NCBI GenBank assembly: GCA_016875225.1 | Contig: VGRW01000022.1 | Span: 1 to 48,179 of the forward strand | Source of the DNA: Deltaproteobacteria bacterium | GTDB taxonomy: Bacteria > Myxococcota_A > UBA9160 > SZUA-336 | Reading direction: 5' to 3' | Length of the DNA stretch: 48,179 nucleotides | In this document: positions 8,661 through 17,230 of the stretch, in pieces | Layout: the number at the start of each line of letters is the position of its first letter | How positions within the stretch are numbered: position 1 is the stretch's first letter | Notes under the pieces: generated by a model | Seen by the model: the letters and a program-made list of their open reading frames with translations, nothing else | Told to the model about the DNA's origin: nothing | Database searches by the model: none | Translations under genes and position numbers: made by a program

Positions 8661-9621
8661 GCAGCGGCTTCGCAGGCTGCGCCGGACCCCGGCGCTTCGC
8701 GCGCTCGCGCGCGAGACGCGCCTGCACCCCGGCGACCTGATCGACGCGCTCTTCGTGGTCGAGGGCCGCGCGGTTCGCGAGCCGATCTCGTCGATGCCGG
8801 GCGTGCTGCGCCTCTCCGTCGACCAGCTCGCCGACGAGGCGAAGCGGATCTGCGACCTGGGCCTGGGCGGCGTGATCCTGTTCGGGATTCCGGCCCACAA
8901 GGACGCGCTGGGTACCAGCGGCTACGACCCCGACGGCATCATCGCGCGCGCGATCCGGACCATGAAGAGCGCCTCGCCCGAGCTCGTGGTGATCGCCGAC
9001 ATCTGCATGTGCGAGTACACCGATCACGGTCACTGCGGCGTGGTCCACGACGGCGCCGTGTCGAACGACGAGACGCTTCCGCTGCTCGCGCGCTCCGCGG
9101 TCGTCGCGGCGGAGGCGGGCGCGGACGTGGTCGCGCCGAGCGACATGATGGACGGGCGCGTCGCCGCGATCCGGCGCGGGCTCGACGCGGCCGGGCTCTC
9201 CGGGACGCCGATCCTCTCCTACGCGGCGAAGTACGCCTCGGCCTTCTACGGGCCGTTCCGCGAGGCCGCCGAATCGGCCCCGAAGAGCGGCGACCGGCGC
9301 GGCTACCAGATGGACGCGGGCAACGCGCGCGAGGCGCTGCGCGAGATCGCGGCCGACGTCGAGGAGGGCGCCGACATGGTGATGGTGAAGCCCGCGATGC
9401 CCTGCCTGGACGTGGTGCGACAGGCGCGCGAGCACTTCGACCTGCCGATCTTCGCCTATCAGGTGAGCGGCGAGTACAGCATGCTGCAGGCCGCGATCTC
9501 GCGCGGCTGGCTCGAGGCGCCGCGCGTCGTCGACGAGAGCCTGCTCGCGATCCGGCGCGCGGGCGCGGACCGGATCGTGACCTACTTCGCGAAGGATTTC
9601 GCGGGGCGTTACCGTGGCTAG
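8647..9621 (+). CDS. hemB: Delta-aminolevulinic acid dehydratase (porphobilinogen synthase)
   Basis: 324-residue enzyme that joins two 5-aminolevulinates into porphobilinogen. Catalytic lysines are seen as Lys195 ([11 protein letters not shown]) and the Schiff-base Lys248 (M-V-M-V-K-P-A). The [12 protein letters not shown] loop carries the three cysteines of the zinc-dependent class, so the enzyme is probably Zn-type. ATG 8647 lies in the end of the cobA-hemD gene with GGAGGACTCCC just upstream as ribosome binding site. It is placed after its product-consuming enzymes, but the operon order is common in deltaproteobacteria. Confidence 0.96.
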   Translation: MAFPEQRLRRLRRTPALRALARETRLHPGDLIDALFVVEGRAVREPISSMPGVLRLSVDQLADEAKRICDLGLGGVILFGIPAHKDALGTSGYDPDGIIARAIRTMKSASPELVVIADICMCEYTDHGHCGVVHDGAVSNDETLPLLARSAVVAAEAGADVVAPSDMMDGRVAAIRRGLDAAGLSGTPILSYAAKYASAFYGPFREAAESAPKSGDRRGYQMDAGNAREALREIAADVEEGADMVMVKPAMPCLDVVRQAREHFDLPIFAYQVSGEYSMLQAAISRGWLEAPRVVDESLLAIRRAGADRIVTYFAKDFAGRYRG

Positions 9622-9802
9622 CGTCGTCTACAAAGTCGTCGAGACCTCGTCGGTCACCGAGGACGAGATCGAGCGGATCCTGAACGAGCGCGTTGCCGAG
9701 GGCTGGGTCTTCGACGGAATGCAGTTCGCGATGCGCGAGTCGTCCAAGCGCCCCTCGATGGCGTTCCTGCTCTTCACGCGCGACGCGGACTCGAAGGAGT
9801 AG
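9614..9802 (+). CDS. Small DUF4177-like protein
   Basis: 62 residues, predicted cytoplasmic. The pattern Y-K-V-V-E ... [17 protein letters not shown] followed by a second strand M-A-F-L-L-F-T-R matches the small DUF4177 family (beta-alpha-beta-beta, function unknown). It starts with GTG inside the last codons of hemB (8-base overlap) and ends 3 bases before the next gene, so it is part of the same transcript. Role unknown. Confidence 0.65.
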   Translation: MASVVYKVVETSSVTEDEIERILNERVAEGWVFDGMQFAMRESSKRPSMAFLLFTRDADSKE

Positions 9803-9805
9803 CGC

Positions 9806-11107
9806 TTGCGCGCGCCCGCCGCGTCCGCGCTCTGCGTCTCGCTCGCGCTCGCCGCGTGTCTGGGCGGGCCCATGCCCGTCTCGGTCGCGCCGCATCTGGA
9901 CTGGGCGATCGCGGCCGACCGGGCGAGCTCCGGGCGCCCCGGCCTCGGGCTCGGCGCGATCGCGGACCTGCGCCCCGACGCGATGCGAAGCGGCTCGCGG
10001 CCCGCGCTCGAGCTCGGCCTTGGCGGAGTCGTGCGCGAGGGGATCGAGCGCACCGGCGACGACGCCTTCGACGCGCCGGTGCTCGACGCCGTGCGCGGCG
10101 ACCTGCTGGCCACGCTGCTGCGCTCGGGCACGTTCGCGAACGTCGAGTCGGTCGGCTTCGATCCGCGCGACCCGGCCGCCTGGCCGGCGCCATCGGCGCC
10201 GGACTTCGTCCTGATCGGCGAGCTCGAGGAGCTCTCGGGATCGCAGTGGCACAGCTTCGTGGTGACACCGTTCCGCGTCGGGTTCGTGCGGGATCGCTGG
10301 GGCACGCCGCTCGGCCGCATGGCCCTGCGCTTCGAGCTCTGGTCGCGCGAGGGCCTGGTTCTGCGCGACCGCGTCGCGACGCGAACCGAGAGCTCCCGCG
10401 GGGGGCTCGCGGACGCCGCGCTCGAGGCGCTCGCGCTCGGCGGCGAAGCGCTGGCGGCGCGCCTCGACGCGGAGCTCCGCGACGCGAGCCGGACGCCGCG
10501 CCTGCTCGATCTGCGGCTTCTCGACGCCTGCGCGCTGGGGGCGGACGGCGCGCGGCGTCTGATCGCGCAGACGACAGAGGTCTTCACGCGCGAGGCCGAT
10601 GTCGCGCTGGTCGCGCGGCCCGAGAGCTGGACGCCGCCCGCGAGCGCCCGCGACCTCGACGCGCTGCTCGAGGCGGCCTCGCGGGTCGCGGCCCCGCCCG
10701 GGGGTGTCGTGCTCGCGCTGGCCCCGGCCGGTTCCCTTCGCGAGCTCTCGATCGGCGCGCGGCGAACCGGGCTTGCGATCCCGCTCGGCACGCATGCGGT
10801 CGCGCTCTGTCCGGCGGAGGGCGAGGCGAGCGTGCTCACCGCGGCGCACGAGCTCGCGCATCTCTTCGGCGCGGTGCACGTGCGGGAGTCGGCGTCGATC
10901 ATGAACGACACCGCGGAGTTCGACGCGCGTTTCTTCGATCCGCTGAACCGACGCATCCTGCGCGAGCTGCGCGAGCGCGACTTCGCGCGGCCGCTCGACG
11001 CCGCGACCAGCGCGCGGCTGGCGGCGATCTACCGCGCCGCGGAGCGATTTCCAGAGCGCGTCGATCCGGCCGCGCTCGACAGCGCCCTGCGGGCGCTCGA
11101 GGAGTAG
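9806..11107 (+). CDS. Predicted lipoprotein with metzincin-type zinc protease site
   Basis: 433 residues. A signal peptide ends in the lipobox L-A-A-C (Cys18), so it should be attached to a membrane outside the cytoplasm. Residues about 40-210 form a domain I do not recognise. Residues about 240-400 hold H-E-L-A-H-L-F-G-A-V-H: His348, Glu349, His352 and His358 fit the extended HExxHxxGxxH zinc motif of metzincins, and S-I-M-N-D just after supplies the expected Met-turn (Met366). The start is TTG at 9806, three bases after the DUF4177 gene. All catalytic residues are present, so an active peptidase is plausible; substrate is unknown. The downstream neighbour converges 6 bases away. Confidence 0.75.
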   Translation: MRAPAASALCVSLALAACLGGPMPVSVAPHLDWAIAADRASSGRPGLGLGAIADLRPDAMRSGSRPALELGLGGVVREGIERTGDDAFDAPVLDAVRGDLLATLLRSGTFANVESVGFDPRDPAAWPAPSAPDFVLIGELEELSGSQWHSFVVTPFRVGFVRDRWGTPLGRMALRFELWSREGLVLRDRVATRTESSRGGLADAALEALALGGEALAARLDAELRDASRTPRLLDLRLLDACALGADGARRLIAQTTEVFTREADVALVARPESWTPPASARDLDALLEAASRVAAPPGGVVLALAPAGSLRELSIGARRTGLAIPLGTHAVALCPAEGEASVLTAAHELAHLFGAVHVRESASIMNDTAEFDARFFDPLNRRILRELRERDFARPLDAATSARLAAIYRAAERFPERVDPAALDSALRALEE

Positions 11108-11113
11108 CCGGGC

Positions 11114-12076
11114 CTAGAAACCTTCGGCGAGCTCGGCCAGGCCCTCGAGCGCGGCTTCGACCTCGGCGGGCTCGGCCGCGGGAACCTGCACGCGCGCGAT
11201 CAGGTGGGTCATGCCGATCACCTCGCGGTAGCGAGCGATCCCCTCGGCGACCTGCGAGGCCTCGCCCACCAGAGCGAAGCTCGAGACCTGGGACTCCGAG
11301 GCGCGGCGAAGGCTCGCGGCGCGCGAGGCCGCGAGCGCCGCGGTCTGCGCTGCGAGCGCCTCGCGCACGCGCTCGGCGAGCGCTTCGCTCTTGCAGATGA
11401 AGACCGTGCGCATCACGGGCACGGCCAGCGTCTCCGCCCGCGAAGCGTCGTCCAACACGCTGCGGTGTCGCTCGTGGTTTGCGACGAGCGTCTCGAGCGA
11501 CTCGATCGGCGAGGCCAGGTACGGCAGTCCCAGGCGTCCGGCCTGCTCGACGGCCTTCGGCCCGAACGCCGCGACCCAGAGCGGCGGGTGCGGCTGCTGC
11601 ACGGGCAGGGGCGCGAGTCGGAACTCCTCGCCACCCGCCGCGTCGCGCGTGATCGGCTCGCCGCTCCAGGCGCGTAGGATCTGCTCGAGCGCGCTGTGGA
11701 AGCGATCGCGCTTCTCGTTCGGGGGCACCTCGAACGCGGTGAACAGCTCGGATCGGAAGCCGCGACCGATGCCGAGGATCACGCGACCTTCCGAGAGCCG
11801 GTCGAGCACCGCGACGTCCTCCGCGACCTGGAGCGGGTGTCGCACGGGCAGGAGGTAGGAGGTGGTGCCGAGCCTGAGCTTGCGCGTGCGCGCGGCGACC
11901 GCGGCGAGCAGCAGGAGTGGCTGGGGCAGCGCGCCGCGGGCGTTGAAGTGACTTTCCGGCAGCCAGAACGAATCGAAGCCCAGTGACTCCGCGCGCTCGC
12001 CCTGCGCGGCGAGCGGGCCGGCCGCGCCTTGCGGATCGGTGCGCCAGGGCGTGAGCCCGACGTGGAGTCGGCTCAT
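11114..12076 (-). CDS. LLM class flavin-dependent oxidoreductase
   Basis: 320-residue TIM-barrel protein of the bacterial luciferase-like family, which uses FMN or F420 to oxidise varied substrates. Typical segments are G-L-T-P-W near the start, G-F-D-S-F-W-L-P-E-S-H-F, R-L-G-T-T-S-Y-L-L-P-V-R-H-P, and G-R-V-I-L-G-I-G-R-G-F. The ATG overlaps the stop of the upstream kinase gene as ATGA, so the two are translationally coupled. A cofactor choice between FMN and F420 cannot be made from sequence. Confidence 0.88.
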   Translation of the reverse strand: MSRLHVGLTPWRTDPQGAAGPLAAQGERAESLGFDSFWLPESHFNARGALPQPLLLLAAVAARTRKLRLGTTSYLLPVRHPLQVAEDVAVLDRLSEGRVILGIGRGFRSELFTAFEVPPNEKRDRFHSALEQILRAWSGEPITRDAAGGEEFRLAPLPVQQPHPPLWVAAFGPKAVEQAGRLGLPYLASPIESLETLVANHERHRSVLDDASRAETLAVPVMRTVFICKSEALAERVREALAAQTAALAASRAASLRRASESQVSSFALVGEASQVAEGIARYREVIGMTHLIARVQVPAAEPAEVEAALEGLAELAEGF

Positions 12077-13398
12077 CGTCCCTCGAAGAGCCGCGGCAGC
12101 AGCGCGCGAATCGGGTTGATCCGCACGCCGAGCTGGGCGGCGACGCCGGATAGCAGGCCGAGCACGCGTCCGAGCAGAAAGACGTGCGGGGGAACGCTCG
12201 CGAGCGGGTCCTCGCGCAAGAGCTCGCCGATCTCGCTTCCGAGCGCCGCGACGAGCGTCGCGAATCCGTCCGCATCGGCCCGACGCAGCGCCGACGTGAT
12301 CCGCTCCGCGATCCGCTCGATCGTGCGCGCTGCCGGGTCGCGCGTCTCGAGCCCGAGCGCGTACAGCGCGGCGGCGACCGACGTCGCGTCGCGCGCGAGC
12401 AGCGACTGGACCAGCGCGACCACTCCCGGATGAAAGCCCGCGGGAACTTCCTGCACGATCCCGAAGTCGACGAAGCAGAGCTCGAAGCTTCCGGCGCGGC
12501 CCGGCAGCACGAGCAGGTTTCCCGGGTGGGGATCGCCGTGGAAGAAACCGTGGCCGAACACCTGCGCCGTGTAGGCGTCGAACAGGACGTCGAGCACGCG
12601 CGCGCAGTCGAGCCCCGCGCGCGTCCGGCGCGCGCGGTCGGTCACTCGGATGCCCGGCAGATACTCGGTCACCAACACGCGCGTGCGGGTGAACTCCGGC
12701 ACGACGTACGGAATCCGCACGCATGCATCGCCCGCGAAATTCCGCGCCATTCGCTCGGCGCTCTCGGCTTCGAGGCGGAAGTCGAGCTCTCGATCTAGGC
12801 TCTGCTCGAGCTGGTCGAGAAGGATCGAGAAGCCGAGTGTCCCCTCGATGCTCTGGATCGCGCGCACCGCCAGCCGGAGCGTGCCGAGATCCGCGCGCAG
12901 CGCGCTGCGCACGTCGGGGCGCTGGATCTTGATCGCCACCTCGCGGCCATCCAGGAGCGTGGCGCGGTGCACCTGCGCGAGCGACGCGGAGGCGATCGGG
13001 CGGCGCCAGATCCTCGCGAAGAGCGTCTCGGGCTCGGTGCCGAGCTCCGCGCACAGAACGCAGCGCACGTCCGCGTACGGGATCGGCCGCGCGCGGTCCT
13101 GAAGGCGCGCCAGCCGCTCGATGTACGCGGGCGGCAGGACGTCGGCGCGCGTGGCCAGGAACTGCCCGGCCTTGAGCAGCACACCCCCGAGGTCGGTCGC
13201 AGCGTCGTTCAGCGTCGATGCCGAGAAGCGGTCCCACTGGCGGCGCGCGACGCCGACCACGCCGCGCAGGGCGCCGCGGTCGAGCCAGTGCAGGCCCTTG
13301 TAGCCGATGTAGATGCCCGCGATGGCTCCTCCCGTGCGTGCCGCGCGGCGCAGGCGTTCACGCGGGCCGAGCTCGATTTCCGTCGCCGCCGTCGTCAC
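12073..13398 (-). CDS. ABC1/AarF/UbiB-family atypical kinase
   Basis: 441-residue protein of the UbiB/ADCK family, linked to isoprenoid quinone synthesis and lipid homeostasis. The family KxGQ motif (L-L-K-A-G-Q-F) precedes the nucleotide pocket; the A-I-K-I-Q-R-P lysine strand, H-G-D-P-H-P-G-N catalytic loop and V-D-F-G metal site are all intact. The long upstream reading is not supported; GTG at 13398 overlaps the preceding stop as GTGA (a second GTG one codon earlier is equally possible). A hydrophobic stretch near the C-terminus (L-L-G-R-V-L-G-L-L-S-G-V-A-A) may anchor it to the membrane. Coupled to both neighbours; quinone-related role is inference. Confidence 0.88.
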   Translation of the reverse strand: MTTAATEIELGPRERLRRAARTGGAIAGIYIGYKGLHWLDRGALRGVVGVARRQWDRFSASTLNDAATDLGGVLLKAGQFLATRADVLPPAYIERLARLQDRARPIPYADVRCVLCAELGTEPETLFARIWRRPIASASLAQVHRATLLDGREVAIKIQRPDVRSALRADLGTLRLAVRAIQSIEGTLGFSILLDQLEQSLDRELDFRLEAESAERMARNFAGDACVRIPYVVPEFTRTRVLVTEYLPGIRVTDRARRTRAGLDCARVLDVLFDAYTAQVFGHGFFHGDPHPGNLLVLPGRAGSFELCFVDFGIVQEVPAGFHPGVVALVQSLLARDATSVAAALYALGLETRDPAARTIERIAERITSALRRADADGFATLVAALGSEIGELLREDPLASVPPHVFLLGRVLGLLSGVAAQLGVRINPIRALLPRLFEGR

Positions 13399-14768
13399 CA
13401 CAGCTTCGGGGGCTCCTCCGGGCAGCTCCAGGATCCCTCGAGGCCGCGCTCCGCGAGTCTTGCCGCGAGCTCCCGATCCTCGGCCGTCGGCTCGCGCTTC
13501 GCGGCGACGTCGGGCGCATCCGAGGGCTCGGCCGCGGCGTCGGACTCGCCCGCCTCCGCGCCGACGGCCTCTTCCTCGTCGAGCTCCCCCGGATCCGCAC
13601 CGGCGAACTCGTAGGGCGGGCTGTACTGACACTGGACCCAGAGGACGCTCGCGAACTCGAGCGCGTAGGAGTCACCATAATTGGAGTAGGCGAAGCGGTC
13701 GTCGTCGTCGCGAATCAGGCCGATCGCCGGGCGGGGCACCTCTTGGAGATACTCGGGCACGAGATCCTCGAGTGTCTCGGGGTAGGTGTCCCGCTCGCGC
13801 TTGTAGGCTTCGAGGGCGACCAGAAGATCGAGCGCGGTCTGGTCGCGTGCGGCGCGTTGCAGCGCCGCGGCGACCTGGTCGGAGCCGAAGATCGCGGCCA
13901 GCAGGAGCGCGCCGGCGGCGAGCCGGAACAGGCCGGTGCGCTGCGCTTCCCGAGCGTCGCGAGGCGCGAGCGCCAGGCACAGGACCGCGAAGATCGCCGC
14001 GAAGACCGCCACCGCGATCCAGCCGCGCGGCGCGCTGAAGACGAGCGCGCCCGCCAGCCCGCCGACGGGAAGCGCGAGCAAGGCCCCGAGCGCGAAGCCG
14101 CGCGCGCCTCCGATCCGCGCGCGAAGCCAGACCGCCGCGCCGCCCGCCGTGTGCGCCGCGGCCAACGTCGCGCCGACCAGAAGCAGGCCCACCAGCGTCA
14201 CGATCGGCCACGGGCTCACGTTGAACGGCATGTCGGTGTTGGTGCCGGTGACCTCGGTCGACAGCAGGAAGATTCCCGCGATCGAGCCCGCGACCCCGAG
14301 AGCGGCAAGCCACGGAGATCTCCGTGCGAGGCAGCGCAGCAGCGAAGGAGAGTACGCGACCGCGCTGGTCACGGCCGCGAACGCGAGCGCCACCGCGGCG
14401 AAGCGCCACTCGAAGAAGCGCCAGACCTGCTCCGCGCGATAGCCGTACCAGACGAAGATGCACATCGCCATCGCCAGGAAGAACGCGTAGGCGCGAGCTG
14501 CGGCGTTCTCGCGGAACACAGCGTGCGCGGCGGCGAGGAGGGCGAGCGGCGGCCCGCAGAAGAGCGCGAACGGCGCGAGCGCGTCCGGGAGGCCCGCGCG
14601 CGCCATCGCCGTGAGGCCGGCCAGCGGCAGCCAGCGCACCAGCGTTCCCCAAGGCCGCCACCACTCGAGGTCCTCCAGGTACTCGGAGGCGGACGGCCCG
14701 GCGCCGAAGCCGAAGTAGTAGACCCCCGCGAGGGCCGTAACGCCCGCGAGGAAGCCGAGCCTGCCCAT
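13395..14768 (-). CDS. Polytopic membrane protein with soluble C-terminal domain
   Basis: 457 residues, not recognised as a named family. The first about 320 residues hold around nine hydrophobic segments. The C-terminal 130 residues are soluble: A-L-E-A-Y-K-R-E-R-D-T-Y-P-E-T-L-E-D-L-V-P-E-Y-L resembles the segment after the first helix in type II pseudopilin/GspG-like proteins, followed by an Asp/Glu/Ala-rich low-complexity stretch and a final basic-acidic tail. ATG 14768 has GGGAGG 5-6 bases upstream; a GTG one codon earlier is an alternative. It lies between a small unknown and the ABC1 kinase, overlapping the latter by 4 bases. Confidence 0.65.
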   Translation of the reverse strand: MGRLGFLAGVTALAGVYYFGFGAGPSASEYLEDLEWWRPWGTLVRWLPLAGLTAMARAGLPDALAPFALFCGPPLALLAAAHAVFRENAAARAYAFFLAMAMCIFVWYGYRAEQVWRFFEWRFAAVALAFAAVTSAVAYSPSLLRCLARRSPWLAALGVAGSIAGIFLLSTEVTGTNTDMPFNVSPWPIVTLVGLLLVGATLAAAHTAGGAAVWLRARIGGARGFALGALLALPVGGLAGALVFSAPRGWIAVAVFAAIFAVLCLALAPRDAREAQRTGLFRLAAGALLLAAIFGSDQVAAALQRAARDQTALDLLVALEAYKRERDTYPETLEDLVPEYLQEVPRPAIGLIRDDDDRFAYSNYGDSYALEFASVLWVQCQYSPPYEFAGADPGELDEEEAVGAEAGESDAAAEPSDAPDVAAKREPTAEDRELAARLAERGLEGSWSCPEEPPKLW

Positions 14769-14791
14769 CACAAACCTCCCGCGGAGCTTCT

Positions 14792-15199
14792 CTACTTGCT
14801 GCGCTTCGTGACCAGCGAGAGCTCCGGCGAGCGCTCGGCGCCGCGTCGCCCGCCCGAGATCGAGACGCGAAGCTCGACGTCGTTCTCTGCGAGCAGCTTG
14901 CCCATGACTTGCGCGAGGTCGATCGTGCGCAGCCAGGCGCCGAACTCCCCAGACATGCGCTCGATCATCTCGGAGCGAAGCTCCGTGCTCTGCCGGTTCG
15001 CGTAGTCGACCCAGTCCCGCGGAACCGCCTCGGAGAAGGCGCGGCGCACGGCGTCCTCGGTCGCGAAGAAGCTCGAGAAGCCGACCTGGGCCGTGCGCCG
15101 GATCGCCTCGTGGAGCAGCGCCTCGAACAGGCCCGCCCTGCGCTGCGCATCGCGCTCCAGCTCGACCTCGTCGTCCCGGTCCCGACCCATGCGTCCCAT
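14792..15199 (-). CDS. Conserved-looking small protein of unknown function
   Basis: 135 residues, soluble, mostly helical, charged at both ends. The core R-T-A-Q-V-G-F-S-S-F-F-A-T-E-D-A-V-R-R-A-F with R-D-W-V-D-Y downstream has the look of a conserved domain, and helix-rich spacing recalls phasin-like or coiled proteins, but I cannot name a family. It heads a minus-strand run (this gene, membrane protein, ABC1 kinase, LLM enzyme), 23 bases upstream of the membrane protein gene. ATG 15199 is used; a second ATG three codons in is possible. Confidence 0.5.
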   Translation of the reverse strand: MGRMGRDRDDEVELERDAQRRAGLFEALLHEAIRRTAQVGFSSFFATEDAVRRAFSEAVPRDWVDYANRQSTELRSEMIERMSGEFGAWLRTIDLAQVMGKLLAENDVELRVSISGGRRGAERSPELSLVTKRSK

Positions 15200-15256
15200 G
15201 ATAGCAGCCGCGCGCGGGAGCGTCCGAGATTGTCACCCCTTGGCTCCGCGTGGTAG

Positions 15257-15688
15257 ATGAGGCGCGTGGTTCCCGTCCGCGAGGTCATGAAGAAGAACGT
15301 GGTGCGGATCTCCGCGGACGACACGCTGTGGATCGTCAAGGAGATCATGGATCTCGGCAGCGTCCGACACATTCCGGTGGTGGACCGCGGGGCGTTGGTC
15401 GGCGTGGTCTCGCAGCGGGACCTGCTGCGCGCGTCGCTCTCGAACATCATCGGGATCTCGGCCGAGGAGCAGAAGATCTTCCTCGAGGGCGTGCGCATCG
15501 CCGAGGTCATGTCCACCCCGCCGCGCACGATCGGGCCCGACGAGGGAATCCAGACCGCCGCGCAGCTCATGGCCGAGAACAAGATCGGCTGCCTGCCCGT
15601 CGTCGATGGCCGCGAGATCGTCGGCATCCTCACCGAGACGGACGTGCTGCGCTATTTCGCGCTGCTCCCCGCGTCCGGCGCGAGCTGA
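15257..15688 (+). CDS. CBS-domain pair protein
   Basis: 143 residues made up of two CBS motifs (about 8-62 and 78-137), a module that binds adenine nucleotides and senses energy state. The repeats share V-x-x-V-M, x-T-x-x-x-A, the H-I-P-V-V-D / C-L-P-V-V-D strands and V-G-V-V-S-Q-R-D / V-G-I-L-T-E-T-D turns. No other domain is attached, so it probably acts as a free regulatory subunit. ATG 15257 is used; GTG at 15266 would also work. It converges on the MATE gene with one base between the stop codons. Confidence 0.88.
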   Translation: MRRVVPVREVMKKNVVRISADDTLWIVKEIMDLGSVRHIPVVDRGALVGVVSQRDLLRASLSNIIGISAEEQKIFLEGVRIAEVMSTPPRTIGPDEGIQTAAQLMAENKIGCLPVVDGREIVGILTETDVLRYFALLPASGAS

Positions 15689-15689
15689 G

Positions 15690-17114
15690 CTAGACCTCGA
15701 GCGTCTTCCAGCGCCCGCGCCGGAAGCGCCACAGCAGCAGCGCGGCCTTCAGCGTGTAGTCGAGCACGAGCATGCTCCAGACCACCTGCACGCTGGCGCC
15801 GAACACGTAGGCCGCGATCGCCGCCGGAAGCAAGCGGCAGCTGAAGAGCCCCGCGAAGATCGCGAAGAGCGGAAAGCGCGTGTCGCCTGCGCCGCGCAGC
15901 GCACCGCCGATCGTGTATTCGATCGCCATCAGCGGCTGCACCGCGCCTAGCGTCCAGATGAAGTCGACCGTGAGCTCGATCACCCGCGGGTCGTTGCTGA
16001 AGATCCCGGCGAGACGCGGCGCCGCGGCGATCGTCGCCGCGCCGAGCACGCTCATCGACAGGATCGCGCCCCACATCGAGCGCCATGCCGAGCGCTCGGC
16101 CAGCCGCGGCTCGCGCTCGCCGAGGTGCTGTCCGACCAGCGTCGCCGCCGCGGTCGCGAAGCCGAGCCCGGGCAGGAACGAGAACGACAGGATCTGCGCG
16201 CCGACGTTGTACGCGGCGATCGCCGCCGTCTCGTAGCCGCCGAGCACGCGCATGAACGCGAGCAGCCCGCTCTGGAAGATCACGCCCTCGAACGCGGCCG
16301 GATAGCCGATCCGGAAGATCCGCCCCAGCACCTCGCGATCCGGCCACGCGCTCGCGCCCGACGGCTTGAGCGCGAGCCGGCCGGTCTGCCAGAGCCACCA
16401 GAACGCCGGCAGCTGCAGCGAGACGGCGATCGTCGACGCGATTCCCGCTCCCGCGACCCCGAGCGCGGGAAATCCGAACTGCCCGTAGATGAGCGCCCAG
16501 CACAGCCCGACGTTCAGCAGGTTGGCGAACGCCCCGATCCAGAGCGGCGTGCGCGTGTCGCCGGCTCCGCGAAGCGCGGCGCCGAAGACGATCGCGAGCG
16601 TCATCGGCACGTTTCCGACGATGGTCCAGAACAGGTAGACGCCGCCGAGCGCGACCACGTTCTCGTTCACGCCGTAGAGCGAGATCGCAAAATGGGAGAG
16701 CGGCAGGAGCGCTGCGGTCGCGGCGCCGCCGATTCCCAGGCCGAGCCAGAGGCCCTGGCGAAGGCTCGCGTCGGCGAGCCGTTCGTCGCGTGCGCCGACC
16801 GCGCGCGAGAGCAGCGCGACGATTCCCGTCGGCGCGAGCGTGGCCAGCGACTGCACCAGCCAGAAGAACTGATTGCCGATGCCGACCGCGGCGAGCGCGT
16901 CCGCGCCGAGGTCGCCGACCATCGCGAAGTTGACCCAGCGCACCGCGAACTGGGTCATGAACGAGAGGATCGTCGGCCAGGCCAGATCCCAGACGCCGAG
17001 CGACGCGGGCGATGCGGCCGGTGGCGAGGAGCCCTCCTCGTACAGGTCGACGAGGTCCGAGGCGAGCTCGGCTCGGGTCTCCGGCTCGCCGGAGGTGTGG
17101 CGCGTCCCGCTCAC
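15690..17114 (-). CDS. MATE-family multidrug/metabolite exporter
   Basis: 474-residue inner-membrane antiporter of the MATE family with about twelve helices in two halves. Each half carries the family's G-A-L-R-G-A-G-D-T-R-x-P-L motif (A-A-L-R-G-A-G-D-T-R-T-P-L and G-A-L-R-G-A-G-D-T-R-F-P-L), which identifies the pseudo-twofold repeat. A 40-residue acidic cytoplasmic extension precedes the first helix. Start GTG 17114. It is divergent from the aldehyde dehydrogenase. A second, clearly related MATE gene lies at 41710-43203. Confidence 0.9.
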   Translation of the reverse strand: MSGTRHTSGEPETRAELASDLVDLYEEGSSPPAASPASLGVWDLAWPTILSFMTQFAVRWVNFAMVGDLGADALAAVGIGNQFFWLVQSLATLAPTGIVALLSRAVGARDERLADASLRQGLWLGLGIGGAATAALLPLSHFAISLYGVNENVVALGGVYLFWTIVGNVPMTLAIVFGAALRGAGDTRTPLWIGAFANLLNVGLCWALIYGQFGFPALGVAGAGIASTIAVSLQLPAFWWLWQTGRLALKPSGASAWPDREVLGRIFRIGYPAAFEGVIFQSGLLAFMRVLGGYETAAIAAYNVGAQILSFSFLPGLGFATAAATLVGQHLGEREPRLAERSAWRSMWGAILSMSVLGAATIAAAPRLAGIFSNDPRVIELTVDFIWTLGAVQPLMAIEYTIGGALRGAGDTRFPLFAIFAGLFSCRLLPAAIAAYVFGASVQVVWSMLVLDYTLKAALLLWRFRRGRWKTLEV

Positions 17115-17162
17115 GGCGCGCGGTTTATCTCACAGGCGCTCGCACGCGTCAAAATCCTCGCA

Positions 17163-17191
17163 TTGACACCGATTTTGCGATCTTCTAGCAA
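17163..17191 (+). promoter_or_regulatory. Candidate sigma70-type promoter for the aldehyde dehydrogenase gene
   Basis: TTGACA at 17163-17168 is a perfect -35 hexamer. Seventeen bases on, TAGCAA (17186-17191) matches TATAAT in 3 of 6 positions. It lies in the only AT-richer patch of this 116-base divergent intergenic gap, 40 bases upstream of the start codon. Confidence 0.4.
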
Positions 17192-17197
17192 TCGACG

Positions 17198-17214
17198 GCC
17201 GGCGCTGCGCCGGC
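17198..17214. promoter_or_regulatory. Perfect 8+1+8 inverted repeat in the aldehyde dehydrogenase leader
   Basis: GCCGGCGC-T-GCGCCGGC lies between the candidate promoter and the ribosome binding site (GGGGAGGTG). It could be an operator for a repressor or an RNA hairpin. High GC raises the chance of a random palindrome. Confidence 0.35.
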
Positions 17215-17230
17215 GTGGGGAGGTGAAGAC

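Noticed and set aside
6783-8900. Long minus-strand open frame opposite hemC/cobA-hemD/hemB
   Set aside because: Low-complexity Arg/Ala/Glu composition and no recognisable domain; a shadow of the hem genes.
13218-15005. Plus-strand frame opposite the membrane protein gene
   Set aside because: Highly charged low-complexity sequence; the minus frame has hydrophobic helices and a ribosome binding site.
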